Under the pieces are notes generated by a model. It saw only the letters and a program-made list of their open reading frames with translations, did not search any database and was not told the DNA's origin. Below are positions 24,327 to 33,970 of a stretch of DNA of 64,000 bases, piece after piece; position 1 is the first letter of the stretch; each line of letters begins with the position of its first letter. The stretch is from contig NZ_CP040882.1 in assembly GCF_006337085.1 (NCBI RefSeq), positions 1,178,001-1,242,000 of the forward strand. The letters run 5' to 3'. This DNA comes from Sutterella faecalis (GTDB lineage Bacteria; Pseudomonadota; Gammaproteobacteria; Burkholderiales; Burkholderiaceae_F). The translations under genes and the position numbers were made by a program.

Positions 24327-25736
24327 CGGGAGAGTCGCTACGGATGGTCTTTCTGAGACGGGAAGACCATCCGGATGTTCGTCAGCGAGCGCCTCAATCG
24401 ATTCCATGCGGCTTCCCATGCGGCGGCTCTTGAGCGACATCTGTTCGAGCGAGGACTGCGCCTCGCGGAACTTTTTCTCGACCACTTCAAACTGACGCGT
24501 GAAGCCCGCAAACTCCGTCTTCACTTCGGTGAGAATGCGCCAGACTTCGCCGCTTCGCTTTTCCATTGCAAGCGTCATAAAGCCCATGAGGAGACTGTTG
24601 AGAAGCGCAGTAATGACCGTTGGTCCGGCGGGCGTAATGCGAAGTTCGCGCTGCAGCCGGTCGGCGAGCCCCGGGATCCGGAGCGCCTCGGCATAAAGTC
24701 CTTCCGAAGGAAGAAACATCACGGCAAATTCCGTCGTGACCGGAGGCTTCACGTATTTGTCCCGAATTGACTTTGCCTGCTTCAAAAGCGCCCGTTCGAG
24801 TCCCTTGCGGGCGTCTGCTGCACGTGCGGGGTCGCCCGCTCGTTCGGCCTCCTCAAGCATTTCCCAGTCTTCGAGCGGGAACTTGGAATCAATCGGAAGC
24901 CAGCAGGGGCTTTCCGCATCCCGGCCGGGAAGCCGCACGGCGAAGTCGACCATTTCGCCCGACCTGGGATCAAGCTTCACCTGAGAGGCAAACTGACCCG
25001 GCGCGAGCACTTCTTCAAGAATGGCGCTGAGCTGCACTTCACCGAAGGTGCCGCGGGTCTTGACGTTTGCGAGAATATTCTGAAGGCGCGCGACGTTTCT
25101 CGCCATCTGCCGCATTTCACCCAATCCCGTTTCCACCAGTCCGAGCTTTTCGTCAACGCGGCGAAAGCTCGCCGAAATGCGCTCGGAAAGCGTCTTCTCG
25201 AGCTTTTCCTCGACAGTCGCGCGCATGGCTTCGAGCTTCTGCGCATTTTCCTCGCGCACCTTGCCGAGCGCGAGATCGAGCGTCGCGCGCACTTCCTTCA
25301 GCTCTTCATTCAATCTTTTCCCAAGCCCTTCGGCAGCGCCCGCATTGGTTTCCAGCACCTTTGCAAAGCGCGCGTCCACCATGCCCTGGAGGCTCAGAAA
25401 TTCCTTCGCGAGAATCGAGTTCATGCGCTCGAGCTCGCCCCGGGAGCTCGCTGAGAAATTCTGGAGCGTTTCTCCCGAGCGCTTCTCTTCCTGAACGATG
25501 TAGTTGAGGAGCCCCGTCATGGCGGTGGTGAGCCTTGCATCCGTCTGCGCGATCTGAGAGGAAAGCTCCCGGCGCACTTCCATCACGCCCTCCATGAGGG
25601 CATCGTTCAATTCATCCGCGTCATCGCGCCCGTGCCGCCGTGCGGTCAAAAGAAGGGCAAGAAGCGCCGCGAGCGCGATGAAGGAAAGTGCAGAGAGAAT
25701 CAGAACTGCAAAAAGAAGTGTGCTCGTCTGAGGCAT
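24219..25736 (-). CDS. rmuC: DNA recombination protein RmuC
   Basis: The protein has 505 aa: one N-terminal membrane helix (TLLFAVLILSALSFIALAAL), a long coiled coil (about residues 40-210), then the RmuC core with family landmarks NVKTRGTFGEVQLSAILEE, PIDSKFPLEDWEMLEEAE, SIRDKYVKPPVTTEFAVMFL and GPTVITALLNSLLMGFMTLA. RmuC limits sequence inversions at short inverted repeats and has a nuclease-like fold. The last 60 or so residues (from about LPVSERPSVATLP) look unconserved, and this tail overlaps the convergent 733-aa gene by 108 bases. Confidence 0.93.
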   Translation of the reverse strand: MPQTSTLLFAVLILSALSFIALAALLALLLTARRHGRDDADELNDALMEGVMEVRRELSSQIAQTDARLTTAMTGLLNYIVQEEKRSGETLQNFSASSRGELERMNSILAKEFLSLQGMVDARFAKVLETNAGAAEGLGKRLNEELKEVRATLDLALGKVREENAQKLEAMRATVEEKLEKTLSERISASFRRVDEKLGLVETGLGEMRQMARNVARLQNILANVKTRGTFGEVQLSAILEEVLAPGQFASQVKLDPRSGEMVDFAVRLPGRDAESPCWLPIDSKFPLEDWEMLEEAERAGDPARAADARKGLERALLKQAKSIRDKYVKPPVTTEFAVMFLPSEGLYAEALRIPGLADRLQRELRITPAGPTVITALLNSLLMGFMTLAMEKRSGEVWRILTEVKTEFAGFTRQFEVVEKKFREAQSSLEQMSLKSRRMGSRMESIEALADEHPDGLPVSERPSVATLPSGGEAGEVPSAPSDQNTPVSFRKVEVDSEAAPPVS

Positions 25737-25822
25737 GGAAGCGTTCGTTTGACAGAAAAATGACCTGATCGAACGAAGATTCTATAGGTTCTCAGAGAGA
25801 CGTCGGACCGGATTCAAGCGTC

Positions 25823-27826
25823 TCAGTCCGCTTTCTCAAGCGGCTTCTCTTTCGATTTTTTCGAGCTGCCTTTCTTCAGCCAGTTGGCAAAACGCTCGCC
25901 AAACGCTCTTGCCGCTTCCCCCGGAGAGCGTTTTTTGCGCTGTCTGCTTCTGGCCGCAGCCATTGCTTCCCCGGCGACCTTGGCGGCAGCACTCTGCATA
26001 TCCTCTGCCTCTGCATTTTCAGCCGGCGCTCTGAGGCCGCCCGAGCGTACAGATTCAACGCTTCTTCTGTACTCTGCGTCAAGAATGTCACGCACGCTCA
26101 TCATGCGCGACTCGGACTCGGCTTCATCCTCTTCATGCTTGACAAGCTGCTCGACCGTCACGGCGGCGAGCGAAATCGACGCGATGAGAGGTTCGCAGAG
26201 AAGGAATACATTCTTGTCGGCCGGATCAAAGTCGCCGGCTTCGTCGAGCGTCTTCAGAAGCACCACCACCGGGAGGTCCTTATTGAGCTGCCGCACGACG
26301 GCGAGCACCCGTTCAGCCTCCACCACATCTGCCGCGGGCATGACGAGGGCGCCCGCACGGGTCACATGCGCCTGCACAAGAACCATCGGGTCCGTGGGAT
26401 CGCCCACGATCACGCCGAAGCCGTCAGCCCGAAGCTCTTCCAAAGGATCGGAAGGATTGCAGATCACGATGGTGCGCCGGCCTTCCTTCTTCATCGTCTG
26501 GAAAAGCTCGCGCGCAACCTCGGAGGCGCCGATGACGATCACCTGTCCGTCAAGCATCTCCCGAGGCGTGTCTGCAGGGAGCTGGGAGAAAGGCGGCTGC
26601 CGCATGGCAGCCTTCCTCGCCCACTTAAAGTGCGTCACCAGAAACTGCCGGATGTGAGGCGCAGCAAGAAAGAGAAGCGGATTCAATGCAATCGTCATGA
26701 TTGACGCGGCAACGATGACGCTCATGATGCTGGCGTCGACAAGCTTCAGCGCAATGCCCTGCCCGGCCAGAATGTAGCTGAATTCGCCGATCTGCCCGAT
26801 GGAGGAGCCAATTGTCAAGGCGGTATCGAGCGGCCACCTGAGAAGGACAACGATCGTCGTCGAAAAGGTCATCTTGCCGACCATGATGATGAGCACGACA
26901 AGGAAGATCTCAAGGGGCTTCTCAAGGAAAACGTGCCAGTCGAGCATCAGGCCGACCGAAACGAAGAAGAGCACCGAAAAGGCATCCTGCAGCGGGAGGG
27001 ACTCCTGCGCCGCACGGTGCGCAAAGCGGCTCTCCTGCATCACCATGCCGGCCAGGAACGCACCCAGCGCGAAGCTCACGTCGAAAATGGCGCCTGCGCC
27101 GTAAGCAATGACAATGGCGGCGCCGAGCACCGAGAGGGTAAAGAGCTCTCGCGATCCCGTGCGGGCAACTTCCCTGAGCATCAGCGGCAAAAGCTTTCTT
27201 CCCACCACCATCATGAGGGAGACGAAGACTGCCGCCCAGGCAAGCGTCTTCACGATGTCGAGAAGAACGCCCAGCAGAGAAACCGTCTGATCGCCGTGAA
27301 CGGCCGCAGCAAAGGGCGGCAGGCAAACAAGGAGGATGACGGAAACCAGGTCCTCCATCACCAGCCAGCCGAGCGTTGCCTGCCCGTTCATTTCGTTCGT
27401 AAGCTTGCGAAGTTCAAGCGCCTTCGTGACCACCACGGTCGAAGCGCCGGCGATGGAAAAGCCGAAAAGTACGGCCGCACCGAAATCCCAGTGCCAGAAT
27501 CCCATCGCCACGCAGGCGGCGAGCGACGCCGCAATCACCATCTGCGTCGGCGCGCCCGGTATGGCCACGCCCTTCACGCGCACCAGGTCGTGCACGGAAA
27601 AATTCAGACCGACCCCGAACATGAGGAGCATGACGCCGATTTCGGCAAGCTGCTCAATCATCTTCGGATTGACGGGCGGCAATCCCGGAAGGACGCTCGC
27701 CGCAAGACCCGCGAGAATGTACCCGACAAGCGCCGGAGCACGGAAAAACTTTTCGGCAACGTAACCGAAAGGAAGCGCCAGCCCAAAGCCGGTGACCAGG
27801 CTGGTAATCAGGGAATAATCGTCCAC
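25823..27826 (-). CDS. ybaL: Kef-type cation/proton antiporter, YbaL-like
   Basis: The protein has 667 aa: an N-terminal CPA2 antiporter domain with about 12 helices (residues 1-390; PALVGYILAGLAASVLPGLP, EIGVMLLMFGVGLNFSVHDL, FSIAGASTVVVTKALELRKL, GWLVMEDLVSVILLV), then a TrkA-N/RCK nucleotide-binding domain (about 415-530; VIVIGASEVARELFQTM) and a basic tail (KKRSPGEAARAFGERFANWL). It most resembles E. coli YbaL rather than KefB/KefC. It is expected to exchange K+ (or Na+) for H+ at the inner membrane under nucleotide control. It is a single gene with its own flanks. Confidence 0.85.
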   Translation of the reverse strand: MDDYSLITSLVTGFGLALPFGYVAEKFFRAPALVGYILAGLAASVLPGLPPVNPKMIEQLAEIGVMLLMFGVGLNFSVHDLVRVKGVAIPGAPTQMVIAASLAACVAMGFWHWDFGAAVLFGFSIAGASTVVVTKALELRKLTNEMNGQATLGWLVMEDLVSVILLVCLPPFAAAVHGDQTVSLLGVLLDIVKTLAWAAVFVSLMMVVGRKLLPLMLREVARTGSRELFTLSVLGAAIVIAYGAGAIFDVSFALGAFLAGMVMQESRFAHRAAQESLPLQDAFSVLFFVSVGLMLDWHVFLEKPLEIFLVVLIIMVGKMTFSTTIVVLLRWPLDTALTIGSSIGQIGEFSYILAGQGIALKLVDASIMSVIVAASIMTIALNPLLFLAAPHIRQFLVTHFKWARKAAMRQPPFSQLPADTPREMLDGQVIVIGASEVARELFQTMKKEGRRTIVICNPSDPLEELRADGFGVIVGDPTDPMVLVQAHVTRAGALVMPAADVVEAERVLAVVRQLNKDLPVVVLLKTLDEAGDFDPADKNVFLLCEPLIASISLAAVTVEQLVKHEEDEAESESRMMSVRDILDAEYRRSVESVRSGGLRAPAENAEAEDMQSAAAKVAGEAMAAARSRQRKKRSPGEAARAFGERFANWLKKGSSKKSKEKPLEKAD

Positions 27827-27940
27827 TCTGCGCGTTCCTGAAGGATCCTGCTTTTTGATAGCGGAAGTTTAGCGCTCTACCCAACCGTGTGCGACAAGGA
27901 ATTCCAAAGTTTGTTTACAAGTTGTTTACGTCATAACTAA

Positions 27941-27978
27941 AAAAGCGCCGCGTTGATGCATCCATCCGCGGCGCTTTA
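27941..27978 (-). terminator. Intrinsic terminator of the nucleoside ABC importer operon
   Basis: AAAGCGCCGCG (27942) pairs exactly with CGCGGCGCTTT (27967). On the minus strand the stem is followed by TTTTTT. It lies 26 bases after the last BMP gene. Confidence 0.85.
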
Positions 27979-28003
27979 TTGAAGGTCGACAAAAACCTTT
28001 GCG

Positions 28004-29146
28004 TTACTGCGCGGTCGGGACCTTGCCGACAACGCCCTTCGCAAGCCAGTTCATATTAAGAAGCTCTTCATCGGAAGCGGTCTTTCCTTCTGGAACACGA
28101 ACCTTGCCTTCATTGTCGACGATCGGACCGGTAAAGGGCGAAAGCTCGCGCTTTTCCATCTTTTCGTAGGCAGTCTTGATGTTTTCGACCACATTCTGAG
28201 GCGTCGAGGGCGCAATATCGACGAGCGCCACCATGTGCTCAGGAATGCCGCCCCAGACGGAATCGGGCTTCCAGGTGCCGTCCATCACCGCCTTCACGCG
28301 GCCCGAGTAGTACTCGTGCCAGGACTGCACGACGCCGCCCAGGAGCATCGTGGGCGCAACGCGCTTCATTGCCGTGTTGTAGGAAATCACGGGGATCTTC
28401 AGATCCTCGCAGGCGGCCGCAACAGCGGGCGAATCCGTGTGATGCGTGAGCACATCCGCCTTCTGGCCGACGAGGGTCTTCGTCGCATCGGCTTCCTTGC
28501 CCGGATCGTACCAGGACGAGGTCCAGACAACGCGAACCTCGATATTGGGGTTCACGCTCTGAGCGCCCAGCGTAAAGGCATTGATGCCCTGGAGCACTTC
28601 AGGAATCGGCACTGCGGCGACATAGCCGAGCACGTTCGTCTTCGTGGTGGCGCCGGCGAGCTTGCCGGCAAGGTAGCGGCCCTCATAGAAGCGCGCCGTG
28701 TAGTTGCCGACGTTGGCTGCGGTCTTATAGCCCGTCGCATGCTCGAACTTCACATCCGGAAATTCCTTGGCAACCTTAAGGACGGAATTCATGTAGCCGA
28801 AGGACGTCGCAAAGATGAGCTTGTTGCCCTGCTGAGCAAGGTCGCGAAGCACGCGCTCGGAGTCGGCGCCGGCGGGGATGTTTTCCACCGTCGTTACCTT
28901 GATCTTGTCGCCGAATTCCTTCTCAAGTTCCTGACGAGCGAGGTCATGCTGGCGGGACCAGCCTTCTTCGCTGGCAGGGCTCACGTAGACGAAGGCAATC
29001 TTGAGGGGGCCCTGAGCCGTCTCTGCCGTCTTGGGAGCATCCGCAGTCTTCGCGGGCTGAGGGGCCTCGGTCTTGTCGCCGCAGGCTGAAAGCATGAGGG
29101 CCATGGCGCCGGCAAGGGCGAGCTTGAAAGCAATGCGCTTCTGCAT
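28004..29146 (-). CDS. BMP family substrate-binding lipoprotein, second copy
   Basis: The 380-aa lipoprotein has signal and lipobox LALAGAMALMLSACGDK (Cys 22), then the basic-membrane-protein/PnrA fold: VYVSPASEEGWSRQHDLARQ, GNKLIFATSFGYMNSVLKVA, DVLTHHTDSPAVAAACED. BMP proteins bind purine nucleosides for ABC import. It is the last gene of the importer operon, separated by 79 bases and a hairpin from a close paralogue upstream, with which it shares long identical stretches. Duplication may widen substrate range or raise expression. Confidence 0.88.
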   Translation of the reverse strand: MQKRIAFKLALAGAMALMLSACGDKTEAPQPAKTADAPKTAETAQGPLKIAFVYVSPASEEGWSRQHDLARQELEKEFGDKIKVTTVENIPAGADSERVLRDLAQQGNKLIFATSFGYMNSVLKVAKEFPDVKFEHATGYKTAANVGNYTARFYEGRYLAGKLAGATTKTNVLGYVAAVPIPEVLQGINAFTLGAQSVNPNIEVRVVWTSSWYDPGKEADATKTLVGQKADVLTHHTDSPAVAAACEDLKIPVISYNTAMKRVAPTMLLGGVVQSWHEYYSGRVKAVMDGTWKPDSVWGGIPEHMVALVDIAPSTPQNVVENIKTAYEKMEKRELSPFTGPIVDNEGKVRVPEGKTASDEELLNMNWLAKGVVGKVPTAQ

Positions 29147-29181
29147 GAAGGATTCCTTTGTGGAAATGAAGTATTCAGCAA

Positions 29182-29207
29182 AAGCGGCTCCGAAACCGAA
29201 GCCGCTT
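29182..29207 (-). terminator. Hairpin between the two BMP genes
   Basis: AAGCGGCT pairs with AGCCGCTT, followed on the minus strand by a short T-run. It is probably a partial terminator or a mRNA-stabilising hairpin that gives the upstream BMP gene more transcript than the downstream one. Confidence 0.55.
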
Positions 29208-29225
29208 CGATTAAACCGTTGATCG

Positions 29226-30389
29226 TCAGTTCATCGTCGGAAGCTTGCCGGCGACGCCCTCAACCAGATAGCCCATCGTGAGGAGATCAGAATCGGTAGC
29301 CACCTGACCGGCCTTCAGGACTTCCTTGCCGGTGTTGTCGACGATCGGGCCGGTGAAGGGATGGAATTCACGCTTTTCCATCTTTTCCGTCGCGGCCTTG
29401 ATGTCGTCGATCACGCTCTGAGGAGCGGTCTTCGCAATGTCGACGAGCGCCACCATGTGTTCAGGGACGCCTCCCCAGACGGACTGCGGCTTCCAGGTGC
29501 CGTCCATGACGGCCTGAATGCGGCCTTCATAGAAGCTGTCCCAGATCTGAATCACGCCGCCCAGAAGCATCGTGGGTGCAGCGCGCTTCATCGAGGTGTT
29601 GTAGGAAATGACGGGAATCTTTGCTTCCTCGCAGGCTGCCGCCACGGCCGAAGAGTTCGTATGATGCGTAATCACGTCGGCCTTCTGTCCGATGAGGGAC
29701 TTCGTCGCATCAGATTCCTTGCCCGGGTCGTACCAGGCAGAGGTCCAGACGACGCGCACTTCAACATTGGGGTTCACGCTCTTCGCGCCCAGCGTAAAGG
29801 CATTGATGCCCTGAAGCACTTCAGGAATCGGAAGCGCCGCGACGTAGCCGAGAATATTGGTCTTCGTGGTCGCGCCGGCAAGCTTGCCCGCGAGATAACG
29901 GGCCTCATAGAAGCGGCCGGAGTAGTTGGCAACATTGTCGGCAGTCTTATAGCCCGTTGCATGCTCGAACTTCACGTCCGGGAATTCCTTCGCCACCTTG
30001 AGAACAGAATTCATATAGCCGAAGGAGGTGGCAAAGATGAGCTTGTTCCCCTGCTGCGCAAGATCGCGGAGCACGCGTTCTGCGTCGGCATTCTCAGGGA
30101 TGTTTTCAACCGTCGTCACCTTGATCTTGTCGCCGAACTTCGCTTCAACCGCACGGCGGGCAATGTCGTGCTGCGTCGACCAGCCTTCCTCGTTGGCCGG
30201 GCTCACGTACATGAAGGCAACCTTGAGGGGTTCACCGGCCTTCGCCTCGGGAGCCGCATCCGTTTTGGCGGGCGCGGTCGACTGCGCGGGAGCCTTGGGA
30301 GCCTCCTTTTCGCCGCAGGCCGTAAGCACGAGAGCGGCCGCGCCGGCGAGCGCGAGCTTGAAAGCAAAACGCTTGTTCATTTTTTTCAA
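29226..30389 (-). CDS. BMP family substrate-binding lipoprotein, first copy
   Basis: The 387-aa lipoprotein has a signal peptide ending AGAAALVLTACGEKEA (lipobox LTAC), an Ala/Pro/Lys-rich tether, then the PnrA-like binding domain (AFMYVSPANEEGWSTQHDIA, FATSFGYMNSVLKVAKEFPD, LGGVIQIWDSFYEGRIQAVM). It follows the permease gene after 41 bases. Most of the mature protein is nearly the same as the downstream copy; they differ most in the tether and in the VIQIWDSFYEG region. Predicted ligand: purine nucleosides, from family knowledge. Confidence 0.88.
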   Translation of the reverse strand: MKKMNKRFAFKLALAGAAALVLTACGEKEAPKAPAQSTAPAKTDAAPEAKAGEPLKVAFMYVSPANEEGWSTQHDIARRAVEAKFGDKIKVTTVENIPENADAERVLRDLAQQGNKLIFATSFGYMNSVLKVAKEFPDVKFEHATGYKTADNVANYSGRFYEARYLAGKLAGATTKTNILGYVAALPIPEVLQGINAFTLGAKSVNPNVEVRVVWTSAWYDPGKESDATKSLIGQKADVITHHTNSSAVAAACEEAKIPVISYNTSMKRAAPTMLLGGVIQIWDSFYEGRIQAVMDGTWKPQSVWGGVPEHMVALVDIAKTAPQSVIDDIKAATEKMEKREFHPFTGPIVDNTGKEVLKAGQVATDSDLLTMGYLVEGVAGKLPTMN

Positions 30390-30430
30390 AACTCCAAGAA
30401 GTTAAAAAGGAAAAAGGCTCACGCGTTCAC

Positions 30431-31351
30431 TCAGCTTCTCGGCGCAAAGGGCTTTCCGAGAGACGCAGGAACATTGAGACGAATCCACTGAGGATTGCGC
30501 GAAATCAGAACGAGCACAAGGATGGTGGCGAGATAAGGCGTCATCGCCATGAACTGCGGCGAAATCGAAATGCCCATGCCCTGGAAGGCAAACTGTAGCA
30601 TGGTTACGCCGCCGAAGAGATAGGCGCCGACAACCACGCGAAGCGGCCGCCAGGTTGCAAAGGTTACGAGCGCGAGGGCAATCCAGCCGCGGCCGGCCGT
30701 CATCCCCTCCACCCAGAGCGGCGTATAAACGAGCGAAAGGTAGGCTCCTGCAACGCCAGCACAAACGGCGCCGAAAAGAACGGCAAGAAGCCGGATCTTG
30801 AGAACCGGGAAGCCGAGCGCAAAGGCCGACTGCGGCGCCTCGCCCACGGCGCGGAGAATGAGGCCCGCACGCGTGCGAAAGAGGAACCACCAGACCGCGG
30901 CGATGAGAATCAGGGCGCCGTAGACGAAGAAGTGCTGCGAAAAGAAGGCTTCACCGAGGAATGGAATGCTCTCAAGGCCGGGAATGCAGGAAGCGGCGCG
31001 CTCGGAGAGCGCCTGCCCCTGGAGGGGCTTTCCGATAAAGGCCGAAAGACCGGTGCCAAAGAGCGTAAGCGCAAGACCTGCAGCGTATTGATTGGCATGC
31101 ATGCCGAGCGTGAAGAACGCAAAAAGGAGGCCCAGAAGCAGCCCGACGCCTGCGCCGGCGAGAAAGCCCAGTGCGAAGCTCCCCGTGGCAAGCGTTGTTG
31201 AAAAGCCGATCACGGCGCCCATCAGCATGATGCCTTCGATGCCGAGATTGAGTACGCCCGACTTTTCATGAATCACAATGCCCGCAGCGGCAAGAAGGAG
31301 CGGCGTTCCGGCATTGAGCGTGGAGGAGATGATAGAAGCGGCGAGTGACAT
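30431..31351 (-). CDS. Nucleoside-type ABC importer permease (second permease)
   Basis: The protein has 306 aa with about eight to ten hydrophobic segments, of the BPD_transp_2 type. Landmarks: GIVIHEKSGVLNLGIEGIML, MHANQYAAGLALTLFGTGLS, VGEAPQSAFALGFPVLKIRL and YTPLWVEGMTAGRGWIALAL. These match the NupQ/YufQ-like permeases. ATG 31351 starts one base after the stop of the first permease gene, so translation is coupled; the in-frame upstream extension is out of place and overlaps that gene. It forms the membrane channel with the other permease. Confidence 0.9.
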   Translation of the reverse strand: MSLAASIISSTLNAGTPLLLAAAGIVIHEKSGVLNLGIEGIMLMGAVIGFSTTLATGSFALGFLAGAGVGLLLGLLFAFFTLGMHANQYAAGLALTLFGTGLSAFIGKPLQGQALSERAASCIPGLESIPFLGEAFFSQHFFVYGALILIAAVWWFLFRTRAGLILRAVGEAPQSAFALGFPVLKIRLLAVLFGAVCAGVAGAYLSLVYTPLWVEGMTAGRGWIALALVTFATWRPLRVVVGAYLFGGVTMLQFAFQGMGISISPQFMAMTPYLATILVLVLISRNPQWIRLNVPASLGKPFAPRS

Positions 31352-31352
31352 G

Positions 31353-32447
31353 TCAGGCGCCCTCCGTCGTACGGCGTTCAGTGAAACCGCGCCAGGAGAG
31401 CCGGTAGAAAATCGTTGTGTCGCAGGCGAGGATGAAGAAGAGAAGCAGTCCCTGATAGACCCCGGTGATGGATGAGGGAAGTCCGAGGCGGCTTTGCGCG
31501 AGCTCGCCGCCAAGATAAAAGAGCGCCATCACGAAGGCTGCGGGAATGCAGCCGAGAGGGGAAAGGCGGCCGACGAAGGCCACGATAATTGCGGCAAAGC
31601 CGTACCCCGGGGAGATAGTGGGGGTGAGCTGCCCCAGAGGACCGGAGGCTTCAATGCCGCCCGCAAGACCCGAGAGCGCGCCGCAGATGATGAGCGACGC
31701 CCAGATGAGCTTGCCCGGGTGGTAGCCCGCGTAGCGCGCGGCAAAAGGCGCCATGCCGGATACCTTGAACTGGAATCCGAGCGCCATGCGGTCCATGAGA
31801 ATCCAGATGCCGAAGGCGGCAATCAGGGCAAAAAGGGCGCCCAGATGCAGGCGCGTGCCCTCAATCACGGGAAGCATCGCCCCCGACTCGAAGAGTTCGG
31901 TCTGAGGAAAGCCGTAGCCCTGCGGATCGCGCATCGGTCCCTGAACGCACCAGGCAAGAAGAAACTGCGCAACGTAGACGAGCATCAGCGAAACGAGAAT
32001 TTCGTTCGCGTGGAATTTGTGCCTCAGAAGCGCCGTCAGGCCGCCCCAGACAGCCCCGCCCAGAGCGGAGGCAAGCATCACGACAATGACGTACCACTTG
32101 CCGAAAGAGGGTTCGCAGAGCAGCGCGGCAATGCCGCCCGTAATGGCGCCCGCGATCAGCTGCCCTTCCGCACCGATATTCCAGATGTTGGCCTTGAAGC
32201 AGACGACGAGACCCACCGCGCAAAGAAGGAGCGGCGTCATCTTGACGCCGACTTCCGTCCAGCCGCGAAGGCTGTCCAGAGGCGCGATGAAGAAGATGCC
32301 GAGCGCACGGATGGGATCCTGACCGAGCGCGGCGAAAAGACAGAACCCCGTGAGCACAGTGAGCGCAAGCGCGATCAGGGGGGAAATCCATGAAAGCGCG
32401 CGAGCGGGCTCAGTACGCGGCGTCATGGCGATCGGGAACTGCAGCAT
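31353..32447 (-). CDS. Nucleoside-type ABC importer permease (first permease)
   Basis: The protein has up to 364 aa and about ten hydrophobic segments. Landmarks of the NupP/YufP permeases: VVCFKANIWNIGAEGQLIAG, KFHANEILVSLMLVYVAQFL, ASGPLGQLTPTISPGYGFAA and IIVAFVGRLSPLGCIPAAF. ATG 32447 starts two bases after the ATPase stop with GGAGGT upstream; MTPRTEPAR seven codons later is an alternative. It pairs with the second permease, whose start lies one base after its stop. Confidence 0.9.
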   Translation of the reverse strand: MLQFPIAMTPRTEPARALSWISPLIALALTVLTGFCLFAALGQDPIRALGIFFIAPLDSLRGWTEVGVKMTPLLLCAVGLVVCFKANIWNIGAEGQLIAGAITGGIAALLCEPSFGKWYVIVVMLASALGGAVWGGLTALLRHKFHANEILVSLMLVYVAQFLLAWCVQGPMRDPQGYGFPQTELFESGAMLPVIEGTRLHLGALFALIAAFGIWILMDRMALGFQFKVSGMAPFAARYAGYHPGKLIWASLIICGALSGLAGGIEASGPLGQLTPTISPGYGFAAIIVAFVGRLSPLGCIPAAFVMALFYLGGELAQSRLGLPSSITGVYQGLLLFFILACDTTIFYRLSWRGFTERRTTEGA

Positions 32448-32449
32448 GA

Positions 32450-33970
32450 TCAGCGCACCTCCGTGTGAGTCTTGGCAAAGGGAGAATCAGGCCAGAGGCC
32501 GGACATCCAGCGGCCGACCTCTTCGATGGTAAGGGACTTCTTGGGGACTGCAGGAGAGAGCGCGCCGCGATACATGACGGCAATGCGGTCTGAAACCTCA
32601 AAAAGTTCGTCGATTTCCTCGCTGACGACAATGATCGCGGCACCGTCGTCGCGCAGGCGGATGAGGCTGTTGCGTATGACGGCAGCCGCGCCCACATCGA
32701 CGCCCCATGTCGGCTGGTGAACCAGCAGTACGCGCGGGCGATTGAGAATTTCGCGGCCCATGATGAATTTCTGCAGATTGCCGCCGGAGAGGCTTCCTGC
32801 TGCCTTTTCCGCTGTCGGCGTCTTGACGTGGAAGCGTTCAATCACCGTATTGGCGAACTGGCGGGCTTTGTCGCGGAGAATGAAGCCGCTTCTTACGAGC
32901 GAGTCGCCCGTGAGATAGGTGTTGGCCGTAAGAGAAAGCTCAGGCACGGCGGCATGTCCGAGCCGCTGCTCGGGCACATAACGGAGCCCCGAGATGCGGC
33001 GGGCATGGGTATCGAGGTTTCCTACGGGCTTTCCGAAAAGCTTCACGCATTCTGGCGACGTGCAGGCTTCGCCGGCGGCGGCCGCCATGAAGCGCGACTG
33101 ACCATTTCCGGAAATGCCGGCGATGCCGACAATTTCTCCAGCCCGTACGGAAAGATTCACATTGTTCACGCCGCAGACGCGCGTGCTCCCCGGGACAGTG
33201 ACGTCGCGCATTTCGAAAATGACGTCCCCTGCCTTTCCGGATGCCTCGCGCACCTTGGGAGGATCCGCACCGATCATCTGGCGCGCGAGCTCCTCTTCCG
33301 TCTCTTCCTTCGGATTCACCGTGGCGACGACGCGTCCGGCACGGAGCACCACGCAGCGGTCGGCAAGCTCCCGGATTTCATCGAGCTTGTGCGAAATGAA
33401 GAGAATGGAAACGCCTTCAGCCGCGAGCTGATGGAGGGTCTTGAAGAGCGTGCGGACGGCCTGAGGCGTCAGCACTGAGGTCGGCTCATCAAGAATGAGA
33501 AGCTTCGGCTTGGTCATCAGGGCGCGAAGAATTTCAACGCGCTGACGTTCGCCCATGGAGAGCTCCATCACGATCGAAGCCGGATCGACCTCAAGACCGT
33601 ACTTGTCTCCGAGCCTTCTGATCTCTTCAGAAATTTGAGCCGGAGAGAGCTTCCCCGAAAGGCCGAGCGCCACGTTTTCTGCAACGGTGAGCGTATCGAA
33701 TAGCGCAAAGTGCTGGTGCACCATTGCAATGCCGAGCTCGCGGGCTTCGGCCGGACTTTCTACGGCGAGGGGTTTGCCGTCAAAGGAAATCTCACCCTCG
33801 TCCGGGCGGGCTGCGCCGTAGATGATCTTCATCATCGTGGATTTGCCCGCGCCGTTCTCGCCCAGGATGGCGAGGACTTCTCCGGGAGCAATCTCGAGAG
33901 AGACGCCGTCGTTGGCGACGATGCCCGGATAGCGCTTCGTAATGTTGCGAAGGCTCAGTCTTGGTGTCAT
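32450..33970 (-). CDS. Nucleoside-type ABC importer ATP-binding protein with two ATPase domains
   Basis: The protein has 506 aa with two fused nucleotide-binding domains as in NupO/YufO and sugar importers. First domain: Walker A GENGAGKSTMMK, signature LSMGERQRVEIL, Walker B LLILDEPTSVLTP. Second domain: GISGNGQSRF in place of a canonical Walker A, signature SGGNLQKFIMGREI, VLLVHQPTWGVDV. The second site looks catalytically weakened, as usual in this family. ATG 33970 begins MTPRLSLRNITKRYPG. It is the first gene of the operon ATPase-permease-permease-BMP-BMP. Confidence 0.92.
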   Translation of the reverse strand: MTPRLSLRNITKRYPGIVANDGVSLEIAPGEVLAILGENGAGKSTMMKIIYGAARPDEGEISFDGKPLAVESPAEARELGIAMVHQHFALFDTLTVAENVALGLSGKLSPAQISEEIRRLGDKYGLEVDPASIVMELSMGERQRVEILRALMTKPKLLILDEPTSVLTPQAVRTLFKTLHQLAAEGVSILFISHKLDEIRELADRCVVLRAGRVVATVNPKEETEEELARQMIGADPPKVREASGKAGDVIFEMRDVTVPGSTRVCGVNNVNLSVRAGEIVGIAGISGNGQSRFMAAAAGEACTSPECVKLFGKPVGNLDTHARRISGLRYVPEQRLGHAAVPELSLTANTYLTGDSLVRSGFILRDKARQFANTVIERFHVKTPTAEKAAGSLSGGNLQKFIMGREILNRPRVLLVHQPTWGVDVGAAAVIRNSLIRLRDDGAAIIVVSEEIDELFEVSDRIAVMYRGALSPAVPKKSLTIEEVGRWMSGLWPDSPFAKTHTEVR

